From the NCBI RefSeq assembly GCF_009730915.1, contig NC_052490.1:32550625-32614624 (forward strand): DNA of 64,000 nucleotides. The letters are read 5' to 3'. Below, in pieces: positions 49,535 to 61,883 of this stretch. A model generated the notes under the pieces. The model ran no database searches. It was not told where the DNA came from and worked only from the letters and a program-made list of their open reading frames with translations. Within the stretch, counting starts at the first letter, position 1, and each line of letters begins with the position of its first letter. Both the position numbers and the translations under genes were made by a program. This DNA is from Dioscorea cayenensis subsp. rotundata (taxonomy: Eukaryota > Streptophyta > Magnoliopsida > Dioscoreales > Dioscoreaceae).

Positions 49535-51653
49535 GTAATGCTATATATAGAGCGAAGTAGTCATGCGAGACCAGCCACACGACTGATGTGGCTGGGTGGC
49601 ATAGCTGCTTCTTTACATTTTATGGTAAATTAAAGAACAAAACATACAACACAAAAAGAGGACTCTGCCTCTTTCTCTCTCTCTCTCTCTATCACTCTCT
49701 TTCCTCCCTCTCGTCTTTCCTTCTTTCTTGTACCACCGCTCGTAGCACCGCTTCCCTCTCTCCTGCACCCCGTTCCCAGTCACTGCTTCAATCTCTCTCT
49801 GGCATGAGTCCTTGGCAGCCGCACCCCTCTGTCCAGCACCACTTGCCACCTGCCGTTTCCTTCTCTCCCAGCACCCTCGGTCTCGGCATCGCTTTTCTTC
49901 TCTCTTGTATCCCGCTCCTAGCTGCCACTTCCCTTTCCTCTTGCAACGCACCTTGAGTCCCCGAAGCAGCCTCACCCTCTCTCTGTCCAAGAATCTGTAC
50001 CATGGTTTTCAGATAAGATTCAATCCTTATTTCTAAGGGAAAGGTTTCTATCATTCAGTTAAAGGAATTTGATCTAAATGATGTATGGTGCATAATTTTC
50101 GCGCCAATAATTTTTATTTTACTTTCATTTAGTGAAATTGAGGTGAATTTATACCACTATAGGAGAATGGATTTATTTTATCCGGTTAGTTTCCTGGCAA
50201 CTCAATTTATTATTTCGTGAGTCTATACAAATCATAATAATATTTAAGGTTGACTCACAACACCTCGAGGATTCTACTTCAAACCGATTCAAAAATTATT
50301 GAGAGATAAATTGTTTTATTAATTTTACTGAGGATGGATGTTAAGTCCCATCAGTGAGGATTGGACATTTTGCATTTGAGTAAATTGGAGGAGAGGTTAG
50401 CTGATCTTAAGAATATTCTTATTTACATTTGGATCTAACATTGATTGTTCTTTGCATCGTTGTGGAGGATTTAAATTAGTTGTTTATGATAAAGTCTGTG
50501 TCACAGAAACAAGTTTGATTATTTGTCTGTGCTATGCCACATAAATTTCTTCTTTGTGTTTGCAGATTTTTGTATCATCCAGTTGTTGCAAGATTTTGTT
50601 GTCACTTTGCTGCTCAAAGTTTGTGTATTTTCAATTTGCTAATAATCAGATGATCTGTGTATTTTAGTTTGCAGTATCATCAATTGCGCTCTGGGATTCT
50701 TAAACATTCACTTCTATTTGAGCCTGCAGATTTTTATCATCAGTGATGTCACCAGTAGCCCATGTTATTCCAGCATTCCAGGTCCTTGTTCTGAAGATGG
50801 ACAGTAATTCATCACATACAATATGAGAAAGGATGTTCCTAAAAACATGAAGATGGAAAGTAATCATCAAACACCCATAAGTCGGAGTTTGGCCAACAGA
50901 GAGCATCAACGACAAGCTTTAGAGCCTCAGGAGATATCAACCATGCTACGCACAGTGCATACCCTTCTTCAGGAAGGCAAGCATGGCTGGTACCAAAGCC
51001 CAGCACATTCACGCTTACAACAAATGAGATATCACTAGAATACAACAAAAGTTCAGCACGACCAGATCATACCAGGACACCATTCTATATATAATTTTGC
51101 TGAGATGCTGCAGGCTAGCACCTCTCCCTTAATTTGCTCCAATAATAGATTGGTATCAACAGATCAATTTAATTTGTTGCATATCTTGGATGTTTCAAAT
51201 ACTCTCACGATGATATTAGTTTTATAAGGATAAAGAAAGCCACGTGTCATCTAATGGCATCGGAGATGCCGATGGGCGCTTATTTGGATCGAAAAGGGCT
51301 GAGACTCGTTTAAGAGGCTGCCAGGATCAAGAACACAGCAGAGTCAGCATGAGCGGCTGCCAGGCATTCATGCACATTGGCAGAGAGAGAGAAGCGATGG
51401 CCGGGAGCTAGAGAGAAAGCTAGGGCACATGATACACGAGAGAGAGAGTTGCACTCGTGCCGCAAGAGAGAAGCGGCGGCTGGGAGCAGAGAAACTAGGG
51501 CTACAGACAAGAGAGACACAAAATGTCTCTCTATTTTATTAAAATAATTTTTAAAATAAAAATAAATAAATAACAAAGAGACACAGCACATCACCAGCCA
51601 CACTCAGCCCGGTGGCTGGTTTCGTGTGACTGCTTCGGGCATATAGTATTACT
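49535..51653. mobile_element. Non-autonomous DNA transposon with about 60-bp TIRs (MULE-like)
   Basis: The left end (agtaatgctatatatagagc, then gaccagccacacg and gtggctgg, to about 49595) is repeated inverted at the right end (51594-51653, reading agtaatactatatgcccg, gaaaccagccac, gtggctgg). Sequence tttgaaga lies directly outside the left end (49525-49532) and one base outside the right end (51655-51662). This suits a 9-10-bp target duplication of the Mutator class. The interior has no transposase. It carries a CT-rich tract (49670-49800), its GA-rich counterpart (51380-51530), and a middle part (50530-51100) that could be captured host sequence. Confidence 0.7.
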
Positions 51654-52198
51654 TTTTGAAGAGCCCAGAAATGAAATATTCTCTCTCTCTCTCTCTCTCG
51701 TCACGTCGGTTTCAGAGTTCTATGTTCCAGATGAAAATTTTCTCAATATATAGTTGATTATATATGATAACTTCGATTAGTTGGAAACTCTTGTCGTCTC
51801 TTTCATGTGTAGTATAGCTTGGGCTAAGAATTATAAAATGAGAGTACTGCTGCATTTTAATCGATCAAACATTTATTTAGAATATATTTGTAATTTTAAA
51901 CTTATACTATATGTATATATATATATGGTAAATTGAAAATTTTCCTATTAGGATTTATTAAGTGTAGAAAAACTTTGGCCGGAAAACTAAAGATGTTTAG
52001 GAATCAGAAGAACTTTTAAATATTTTAGCCTCATTGTAATTATAGTAAATGTTTAAATTAGAGTTGTGAAAACGATTGATCAAATTTGATTAGTTTTAAT
52101 TTTAAAGTTTATTTAATTTGAATTTAGTAAATATTAACTAAAATAAATATTTGAATTTAATTTATTATTTAAATTAATTAATATGTTACTAGTATTAA

Positions 52199-52240
<42 letters not shown>
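51654..52240 (-). repeat. UGT-unit spacer, fourth copy (left part)
   Basis: Positions 51925-52205 align with 36853-37120, the spacer of UGT copy B. The segment ends in a long (AT)n tract (52203-52252). A (TC)n run lies at 51682-51700. Confidence 0.6.
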
Positions 52241-52253
<13 letters not shown>

Positions 52254-53165
52254 TAGAACTAAAGCTTTGGAGACTTTATATGTATGTAGTAGCAGCCAGA
52301 ACGCCTTTATATTCTTCTTTCTTCACGGAAATCGAGTTGTCCGCAAGCAAAATCGCTCTTCTTTGCTTGGGCAGCTTTGGCGAGAACCGATCCCTAACCC
52401 AAAGATAAACTTAGTCAAAAGATTGCATGCTGCCTTGAGTGCGCGCGCGAAAGTATTTGTGTTTTACGTCACGCGGATCTTCGAGAATCTACAAAGCATC
52501 TCTCCTAATTCATCGTGGACTTTGTCGCTGATAGGATTTGGGGCCTTTAAACAAACGCAAACTTGGGCCTTCTCGTTTTCTAAGGTTACTCTCGGAGCTC
52601 AGCGGGTGCTAGATTTCTTCCATAGTAGCTCGACAGAGAACCACGTGGGGCTGCCCGCAATGGAACATTTGGCTTGAAACAAAAACAAAGCGAATCTTTA
52701 TCATGACTTCCATGAATTCAAGTACAATAATCATTAAAATCGCTCACATCGCACTCTGGACGGGATTTTAGCGCTAGAGACCCGACTCCAGAGTTCCGCG
52801 GATTAACCTCAAAAGAGTTGAAGCGCCCGCTACGTCTTCACGAATGCGAGGGCCAAAGGGAAATTCCACCGACATGGAGTAGTCTTCGCTTTCGATCTAG
52901 CCGATGTTTTGGCAGTAACCGAGTAGACTTTTGTCACCTCTGCTGGACTCTTTCATACTCATTTAGTGTTTGCCTCTACGTATGTATTTTGTGTTTTCCG
53001 TCTCGTTAGAGTTTATCAGCACGTGGTGAGCAATTCTCCTAGTTTGGCTTTCTCTCGAGTGCATTGTTGCAAATTTCTTTTATGTCGCTATTGTTGTACA
53101 TGATAGTTCTGCAATAGAATTTGTAGTTTATTTATTTTAATGAGCCTGTATGTTGACAGTGGGTT
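52241..53165. other. About 920-bp insertion in the UGT spacer, unidentified
   Basis: In the paralogous spacer (37120-37160) the flanking sequences lie about 40 bases apart; here they are 920 bases apart. The inserted DNA is GC-richer, has 'gcgcgcgcgaaag' and mixed reading frames (52183-52677 and 52818-53009), and no motif I recognise. It may be a transposon, a captured fragment or misassembled sequence. Confidence 0.5.
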
Positions 53166-55560
53166 AAAGATGGTAGATGATTCTCCAAATCAATGATGGG
53201 AATCTCACCAAGGAAAATGAGGCACAGCTTCAAGCAATGATGATCCCATTCGGATCAATTACACACTATCCCAATGAAATAATCGATTGCATGCGGTATA
53301 CTCGAGCTCATGATTCGCGCAGATCTAATACTCGAGTACAAGCCTTCAAAACGTCGCATCAAAAGATAGCCGAGAATTGGAAAAAGAGAGTAAATTTTAT
53401 TACTCAAGAAAATAACTATTCCTGAAACGAATTCCTGCTTCACGGCACAGCTTTACGTTAACAGTAGAGCAAATCGAAAGATATGTAAAATAATCCTAAA
53501 AGCGGAGATAATTCGAAAATATACCAAAGAGTGGTAAATTTTCAACATAACCGCAGAGATAAAGTTAACAAGAGAGAAGACTAGCAGCCCATGAAACGGC
53601 AAACCGAGATCGATTTCTAGCCAAAGAAATGGCTAAATCGATTATTACTGCAAAAATAGCAAAAATTAGGGCTCTGTTTCCAGAGCGACCCGTCATGGAA
53701 TCGCGACGATCATGCGTGACCTGCGCTTTGCCGCAAAGACTACTGGTGACTGCGTACTTTGCTGGCCCGCTTTACGCGCGCGAGCCCAGTAACCTAAAAA
53801 CTCCAGCGCTACGAATTACCAAAATCATGCTTTATTACTTGCTGGCCCACACGCAGTGACGCCAGCGATCGCGTCTCTCCACATGCGTCCCGCATCAAAT
53901 ATCCTCAGTACGAGTCATAGTGGGAGTATGGACAAATCCATCATTGCTCAAACCTCACTCTATTTTTATTTTTATAATATATATGTAAATCATAATTTTG
54001 ATTATTCGATAGTTTTATCGAATATAAGATAGCCAATAACTTTATCGAATATCAGTGGACAAATTATATTAACTTTATAGTAGAGAAAGAGGTTCAAACC
54101 TCGCTCTTTTGAATTGGATGGGGAATAAAATACCTCAATTATTCAATTAAGCAGTTGTGATATTGAAAATTTTCATTTATACTATTATTTATTGTGTTAT
54201 ATTTATATATATATATATGTTATATTTTCTTGCCTTGCTCTAAATAATATATGTGGTACTTTTTCCTATATGAAATAATAAATGGTATTTTAAATAAAAA
54301 TTGGAGCATCGTAAATCATTTTTGAATTTTGAGGATGAATTTGGATTACATTAACTTTGTGCTATGTTTGTTGTCATGTTATTATTTTTAATTCCATCGA
54401 AGGAGGCAATCAATTAAATGCTTCGGATATAAAACGGATATAAAATGATTAAAATTGCATGTGTTCAATAGTACCATTAGAGAAACTTGCAGCTGAGTTC
54501 CACATCAGCACTATTGATGCGAGTGACCCGAAAGAAACGACTGACTTTGGGCTAGTGCCAAAGGGTATATATATATATATACACATATATATTTACGGAA
54601 GCTACAAGCATATATTTATATTAGGAGTGCACACTCACAATTAATCGCTTAACGCACACTTTTGAAATCGTAATGCGGAGATTAATCGATCGCGAGCCGG
54701 CCACCCATAATCATTTACTATTATCGTCTTGAAACCGAGCTAACCGTTCAGATCTTTTAATCGCCATGCTCATTTTTACAATAAACTAAGCATACAGCTA
54801 AGTTATGAACATTTAGTAGAGGCACTCGTCCTGTCTATTCTATGTTCGCTTCTCATTTAAGTCAAATATATATTAGTCACTATTTATATATTATGTCTCT
54901 CGCCTTTAGTGAACCATACTCTTGTATTTTGTAGTGTGTTTTACCCATCTCTATTACCTGTTTATCCACTTTATTAATAAATGAATGAATGAATGGTTCG
55001 GCAACTAGAAATTGGACATGCGGCGGGCGATCATGTGTGCCGACCCAACTCCTATCTGAGCGCAGCTATAGACAAAGCTGTACCAAAAACCGGGTCAAAT
55101 AAATGTTCACCAGGCTAAGTTTTGACGCCGGGATCGACTCAATCTGACTCGAGCCGACCGATCGAATAGTAATAATATATATATCATATATTATTTATAA
55201 TATATATAATTATATATATGATAAATAAGTAATAGGCTTGAAAAGATAAACATTTATAATCTATCATTATGTATATAAATGTTTGAAGAAATTTTAGGGG
55301 TTAGTAGTAGTAGTTTATTTAGCTATTTCAATCTTTGGCATAAAATTTATTTATCGAGTCCAGTTGAGATTCTCAGGCCTCCTGGCACTAACGACAATCA
55401 AATCAGTCGGGCTCTGGATCACAATAATTTGGTTCTCGACATGCTCAAAGAACCGAATATGAGTTGTATATTTGAGCTGCCTAAATCTCGAAATCTCGAC
55501 CCACAGAAGCCCATGTCCACCCCTAAATGCAATCTGCTTTCTACCATATACTGATAAGAA
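53166..55560. other. UGT-unit spacer remnants and unidentified mixed sequence
   Basis: Positions 53170-53280 align with 37160-37330. The remainder is a mosaic of AT-rich stretches and GC-richer patches (53590-53900, 55000-55170). Small frames at 53629-53859 and 55279-55554 show no recognisable domain and are not called as genes. Confidence 0.4.
53609..53642. repeat. Short inverted repeat (hairpin-forming)
   Basis: Arms atcgattt-ct-agcca and tggctaaatcgat pair over 13 bases with a 2-base bulge and a 6-base loop. Role unknown; chance cannot be excluded. Confidence 0.6.
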
Positions 55561-56115
55561 CCGAGTATGGTGTTACTCTGTTTGAATAGGATGATATATT
55601 TTTAATGTTTGTTTATGTGTCAATAGAATCAGAATTGCAACAAATTATCCTTTTTATTGTATTTTTAAAAATTTATATTTAAATTATATCTCTCTAATAT
55701 AGAACAAGGCCATTAAAAACATGAAGGTGTTTTACTATAAATATAGAAGGCAGTGCATGATCAAGCTTTGAACCCTTAAAAGATTTAATATATAAAGCCA
55801 CAGGAAAAAGGTTTAAATTTTATTATTAATCAATTGATTTTGATTGAGTATCACTAACTTATTCATGAGAAATGAACAATGTTTTTATAATAAGCATACC
55901 AACACTTCAGCATTTAAATTAAATAAATATTGAAACATGCATCATCCATCATGTAACAACGAATATTTATATAGATATATAAATATCTCGCCTGCCTTGT
56001 GAATCATCTAGCGCATATAAAAGTCATTGAAGTCCATCTCCAATAAGTTGATCATTTGTGAAATTTGAATTTAGCCGGCCACATGATCACGTACAAAGAA
56101 AACTATAAGAAGAAG
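55561..56115 (-). repeat. UGT-unit spacer, fourth copy (right part), gene absent
   Basis: Positions 55885-56100 align with 39036-39230 and with 46010-46200. The shared order is 'cagcattta', 'tgcat.atccat.atgtaaca', 'agcgcat', 'aaagtcatt.aagt', 'tttgtgaaattt'. In copies B and C this spacer leads straight into the UGT stop codon. Here the homology stops near 56110 and no UGT coding sequence follows. Confidence 0.6.
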
Positions 56116-57200
56116 AATATATGTATATATAGTATGTGTCATTTCTGACGAACGTCCTATATTAAGAATATGCAGACATCCACTTGTTGCCCTCGAGCTC
56201 ACTTTTCTTTTTGTGTCACATTCGTGACGCTTTTAATTAAGGTCAGTCAAGCTCGCTGACTCACGTATATTTTCATACTTGTGTCACTATTGACTTTCAT
56301 CCGATTTAGGATATTTAATCACATATATAACTCAGATATGAATTTGCGCCTTATGCAAAATACAATAAGTGATATATGTTTTATTCTTCTAAAAACAATA
56401 AGAGATTTAGCTGCTTTTTAAAAACCTCTCAATTTTGAGATTCATATTAATTTATTATTGAATAATTGGTCCATAACAATTTTGTATATAAAAATGATTA
56501 TATATCTAAATATAAATTTTTAAGAAATATAATTACAAGTAGCTGTGATCCAACCCAACATCCTAGCTCTGATAGGGAAGTGAAATGAAATTTGAAACCA
56601 ATTTTGATCTCAAGTATAACTTTCTATGTACCAAAATAAAATCATTAATTTCCATTTGAATGTATTGATTACCTACATTATTTGGTATTAATTTATGTAT
56701 AATAGAATCATAGAGTTTAGACTTTACAAATTGAAGTGACACAAATATACAGGCACCCAAATTCAACCTTGCACTAATGGAATCAAGCAAACACCCAAAG
56801 TGTATGTACTACTATGCCAAATTCCTTGCAAAGCCTATGAAACAGTCACTCATATCAGATCCTTAAAAGGGTATGGCCTTCAGACAACAACCAAAAACCA
56901 CCGAGGCTCTATTCTTGTTCTTTGTCTGCAAAACAATGATTTACCCTTCAAAAATAATTAATAATTATCAGTTAATATCTCTCCTATATATATATGGATG
57001 TAGATACAAATTAAAAAGACATGCCAATCGATTAGTTTTTATTGGCTTCTGTATAAAATATAATGTCTTTTTGTCTCGACATTTATAAATAGCCAATTAT
57101 ATAGCAGCTTAAGCACCTCTACAACTATACGACAAGGCTGAGAAGAGTGACTGAAATCAAAGCAAAGCATGAGACTCCTTTTGTTTGTCTTCAATGCCTC
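56116..57200. other. Intergenic DNA upstream of the CCD pseudogene
   Basis: AT-rich sequence without a supported gene; the last 200 bases may be the former CCD promoter. Confidence 0.4.
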
Positions 57201-59172
57201 ATGGCTCTATCTAGGAGGCCTTTCCCGTTTCCTTCTTTTCATCATCTCTCAATCTTTCTTTCCTCCACCTTCAAGGTATTATACATACATATATATAAAT
57301 ATATCTCTTTATGTGTGCATATAGTACTTGATTAATTCCATGCATCATGGCTACCTTATAATTTTTAGCAGCCATTATTGAAGGATTTGGAGCAAGTTAA
57401 GTTGAAATTAGATGTTCCAAAGCTCATGAAGGATGCATCCTTGAAATTGCTTGATGAATTGGTGGACTCCACTTTTCAGTTTATCAACCAGCCAACTTTG
57501 CCTTCTCAGGTAATTGAAACAAGATAATATAAACTTATATATATATATGCATGCAAAAAGTTCATGAAAGCTTGACAAGAAATTAATTTCATTTGCATGA
57601 TCAACATGATCAGAGAAACTTCCTACCAGTCAAAGAGATTGGAGAAGAGACAGTGGTGACGAGCATCGATGGCGATATCCCTGAAGACTTCCTGAGGAAC
57701 ATACATAAGAAAAGTGGTACATTGTATCAATCATATTTACAATATATAATTAGCCGACTTGAATGTATTAGAGTAGAGAAAACAACATGAACATGCTGCC
57801 ATTTTTCTGTCCAGAAATCATGCATATATACATTTATATTATATTAAGCCAGTCTTTATATTAGATTATTAACTTATATAGTTGTGTTTGAACATAGGGA
57901 CCAAACCTGCTCTTTTGGGGGCACTGCAATCAACTATGTATCACCGTTGGGAAAATCAAGCAACATTTGTTGAAGGAGATGGCATGCTTCATGCCATCTA
58001 CTTTTCGAAAAATAATATTAATGATACATTCACCATTAGCTACAAGAACCGTTATGTCGAGTCCGAAACTTTCAAGATCGAGAAGGAGAGAAAGCAGGCC
58101 TTGTTTCCTCCCGCAGTCGAGGGAGACTCCTCGCCATCCTCACTGCCTACATCCTCAAATCAGGTACATGGTCTGGAAATTTCATAATAACTAATAGTCT
58201 CACATCCGGTTAACTTAGTAGGTAGGATTACCTATGATACAGTTGAGGGTTCGGCAAAGTGAACAAGTACATTAGCAACACGACAAGCCTTTTGAACATT
58301 CAGGGAGATGTTTTTCCATTGCAGAGAATCATCATATTCCACAAGAGATAGATTTGCTTAGCCTTGATACATTAAGTAATTGGGATGTAAATGGAGAGTG
58401 GAATAGGCCTTTTTCACTGCTCATCCAAAGGTTAACATTTCTTTTAAATATGTATAAATATTAGACATTTTTAATATGACCAGTGGTAACATGTTTTGTT
58501 GTTAATTTGACAGAAAAGCTCCAGGATCTGGAGAACTTATTATTACTGGAACTGATGCAGTGAAACCTTTCCTTGTTTTAGGAGTTATTTCAGGTTCATC
58601 AAATGATTAATTCTTGAGAACTAGTAGTTTTATATGTCATCTATCTTTTGCTCAATTTTACAGCTGATGGGAAGAGGTTGGCACATAAGGTTGATGTTGA
58701 ATTAGAGAGGAGCATTCTCTGCCATGATATGGGGAGTTACTGAAAGGTAAGATTAATTATTAACTGAATACAAATGCATACATAGATGCAGTTCTGAATG
58801 ATATGTATATCAGTTTTCAGGTATAATATCATTATGGACATGCTGCTCACTATAAAATATTCCTAGACTTCTTCAGGGTGGACCGTTGAAGTACTACTTG
58901 TTACAAATATTATAGTAAACTGATAGTCCCAAACAGTGATTGCATTGTTAAATTTGAATACCTTGGGTGAAGATTGATCAAGTATGAGAAAGAAAGTTAT
59001 GCAAGAATGGAGTGATGCATGATGCGATGCAGAAGCGAATCAAATGGTTTCAAGTTCAACCTTATTGTATCTTTCACTTGATCAATTGTTATGAAGATGG
59101 AGATGAGGTGATTAATAGTCTCCCATAATATATTTACTACTAAAATGTTGATATGAATATCTAATCTCAAAT

Positions 59173-59210
<38 letters not shown>

Positions 59211-59823
59211 GAATAGGTAGTTGTGCGGGATGTCGAGCAGAGATTTGATAATTCCAGGGCCGGAGCATGGCCTTTGGTAAGTTCCAATGGTTCTCCTAGA
59301 GGATTAATAAAGTTTCAGAAAATGCAAGATGAGCTTGATAATTAAGTGTCAGAGATGAAGGCTTTTTGTTCTCTCGTTTTATATGAATGGAGATTAAATA
59401 TAAAGAATGGCGGCATTAAAGAAAGATATCTAACGGGAAAAAGAGTTCTCGGTCGACTTCCCAATGATCAATGAGATTTCATCAGGGTCAAAAGAACAAG
59501 TTTTGCCTATTGCCAAGTTATTGATTCTATTGCAAGCTCGAATGCGGTAAAGGGTACTTTTCTTTTTATAAAAATATTATTAGATGTAAACCAAATATAT
59601 TATTAAATATATATGAGTCTTTATTTTTTTGTAGCATTGCCTAAATTCGGAAGTCTAGTTAAGTTCACTTTCGGTGAAGAAACTGGTAGGATATCCGGGG
59701 TAAATAATGAAAACTTTTAAGCTCTTCATTGATTGAATTGATTTGAATTGATTAATTAATTGTGTTTATATTAATAATTTTGTGATTTATAGTGTCAAGA
59801 ATTGATTAAAGTGGAGCATCATG
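57201..59823 (+). pseudogene. Carotenoid cleavage dioxygenase (CCD1/zaxinone-synthase-like) pseudogene
   Basis: The CCD family oxidatively cleaves carotenoids or apocarotenoids at a His-coordinated iron. Exon 1 (57201-57275, MALSRRPFPFPS), exon 2 (57369-57509, PLLKDLEQVKLKLDVPKLMK) and exon 3 from 57614 (NFLPVKEIGEETVVTSIDGD) are clean. Later exons carry the family order: ALQSTM, VEGDGMLHAIYFSKNN, ISYKNRYVESETFKIEKERK, EIDLLSLDTLSNWDVNGEWN, KAPGSGELIITG, VKPFLVLGVIS, ADGKRLAHKVDVELERSILC, YEWRLNIKNGGIKERYLTG, QVIDSIASS. From the end of exon 3 on, nearly every exon has 1-2-base indels, mostly in homopolymers (tttt before ggggg near 57915; gggg at 58730). An exon beginning at 59793 (QELIKVEHH) is cut after 59823 by the copia element. 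The 3' end is therefore outside or lost. CCD1 versus zaxinone-synthase subtype is inference. Confidence 0.85.
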
Positions 59824-60217
59824 TGATGTAAATACTCACAAAAACAGAGAAGAAAATCAGCAAAAACTCAAAGGAAAAACAGAGAAGAAAAACCACACAC
59901 ACTCATCCATTCATCAGAACAACACCAAAAATACAAGAAGCTTATCTTTTAGCTGTTTAGACTTTAGTGGAATACACTTGTCACAAAATACATGAATCGT
60001 GTCACCATCCTCAGCTTACACATAGCTGTGCCTGCTTGAACTAAAGACATCATCACTTGATGATGAAATCGAGCCAGTCCAGTCCATTTTAACTTCAATT
60101 CATCTCCTCTCTTGTCTCCAGCTCACAACTTCTACAAATACAATACACTAAACAAAAAACACATAACTAAATACTCAAGACATACAAATTTACACACATC
60201 TTTAATTACAAACATCA
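59824..60217 (-). repeat. 3' LTR of the copia element
   Basis: The 394-bp segment begins TGATGT and ends ACATCA, a perfect 6-base inverted terminus. On the minus strand it is preceded by a purine-rich tract (ggatgaagtggaag, complement of 60222-60235), as expected for second-strand priming. The partner LTR is not in the window, so the borders rest on these signals and on the break in CCD homology. Confidence 0.7.
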
Positions 60218-60275
60218 ACGACTTCCACTTCATCCGCTAATCTCTTCCTGCGACACCACACTCAGCTTCATTGCT

Positions 60276-61840
60276 TCAATCACCGCTAACACTCTCCTTG
60301 ATTGAAGATACGCGTACTCCCAATTTGCTTCTTAAATAAGCGAATTTTGGAGGATCCAAGCATTTAGTAAAAATATCAGCTATCTGCTCTTCAGACCTGC
60401 AGAAATTCAGCTGAATTTCCTGATTTTGAATTAACTCTCTGATGAAATGATACTTGATAGCAATATGCTTGGTTCTATTGTGTAACACAGGATTCCTAGC
60501 AATTGCTATGCATGCTTTGCATATCACAATTAATAACAATTGGCCCTTCATTCATCTCACCACAATCCTGCAAAATTTGCTTCACCCAAATTGCATGACA
60601 ACAAGCACCTAAGGCATAGTATTGACCTCTGCGTGAGACAAGGCAACAACATTCTGCTTTTTAGAAGACCAACAAACAGCTCCTGAACCAAGACTAAACA
60701 CAAGCCCTGTAGTGCTTTTCCTATCAAGTATGTTGCCACCCAATCACTATCATCTGAATCCTTGCAAACTAAAAACTCATACTTTTTCATATCGAATACC
60801 AAACTCAGGCTGTCTGAAATATATCCCGACAGTACATGCTTCATTGCTCCAAAAATGAATTTTATTAGGATGACTCATAAACCTTGATAAGATATCTTGA
60901 CTGACAAACATAATACTCGGGCCTTGTGTGTGTTAAATACAATAACTTTCCAGTGCCTTTTCTATAATGTGTTGCATCAATAGCCTCTGACTGTTCAAAA
61001 TAATGCATGACTTTTGCACATTGGGTTAAAGGCACAGATACAGCCTTACAATTTTGCATATTATGAAGTCTTAACAAATCTGCCACATACCTCTTTTGAG
61101 TGACAAAAATCCCTGATAAATCTTGCTTAATTTCCAGTCCCAAAAAATAAGACATGAGGCCAAGATCATTCATTTCAAATTCACCCTTCATAGCTTGACA
61201 GAATTCTTTAATTAAACTGAGTGATGACCCTAGGTATATCAGATCATCAACATACACACAAACTAACAACACATCACCATTTCCTCCATTTCTTTTATAC
61301 AAGGTATGCTCAATTTCACTTCTTTTGAATCCTTGTGACTGGAGCCAAACATCCAATCTACTATACCAAGCTCTTGGTGCTTGTTTTAAGCCATACAAAG
61401 CTTTGATCAACCTATACACCATTTGCTCCTTCCCAGAAATTTCAAAACCCTGTGGTTGAGCTACATAGACCTCCTCCTCAATGTCTCCATTTAGAAAAGC
61501 CGATTTAACATCTAAATGAAATACTGGCCACCCTTTAACAGTAGACTAGAGCTAATAGCATTCTCACTCTGTATCCATCCTTGCCACGGTGCAAACACTT
61601 CTTCATAATCTATTCCATACTCTTGTGCATATCCCTTAGCTACTAACCTTGCTTTTGAATTTGTCTACTTCTCCGTGGGTTTGTATTTTTGTTTTTATAC
61701 ACCCACTTAACTCCAATTACCTTCCTGTCAGATGGTAATTCACACAACCTCCATGTCCCATTCTTCTGGATTGAATGCATCTCACTTTTCATAGCTTCTT
61801 GCCACTCTCGAGCGCTTTTGCTTCTTCAAACGATACAGGA
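60276..61840 (-). pseudogene. Copia reverse transcriptase and RNase H, frameshifted
   Basis: The N-terminal RT piece near 61810-61640 reads MHSIQKNGTWRLCELPSDRK and VIGVKWVYK. The main RT block (61422-60865) has ALYGLKQAPRAWYSRLD and the catalytic VCVYVDDL, then FLGLEI and LLYLTHTRPEYYV before a stop. RNase H follows at 60844-60276, partly out of frame: SDSDWVATY near the start, then LHNRTKHIAIKYHFIRELI and IADIFTKCL at the end. At least three shifts separate the parts, one removing the segment after EVFAP. The polymerase is not functional as written. Confidence 0.88.
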
Positions 61841-61883
61841 TCAGAAACAGTAAGAGCAAATGAACAACTTTCATAAAGTTCTT

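Noticed and set aside
49588..50054. Overlapping Ser- or Arg/Glu-rich frames on both strands
   Set aside because: They come from the CT-rich low-complexity tract inside the MULE-like element.
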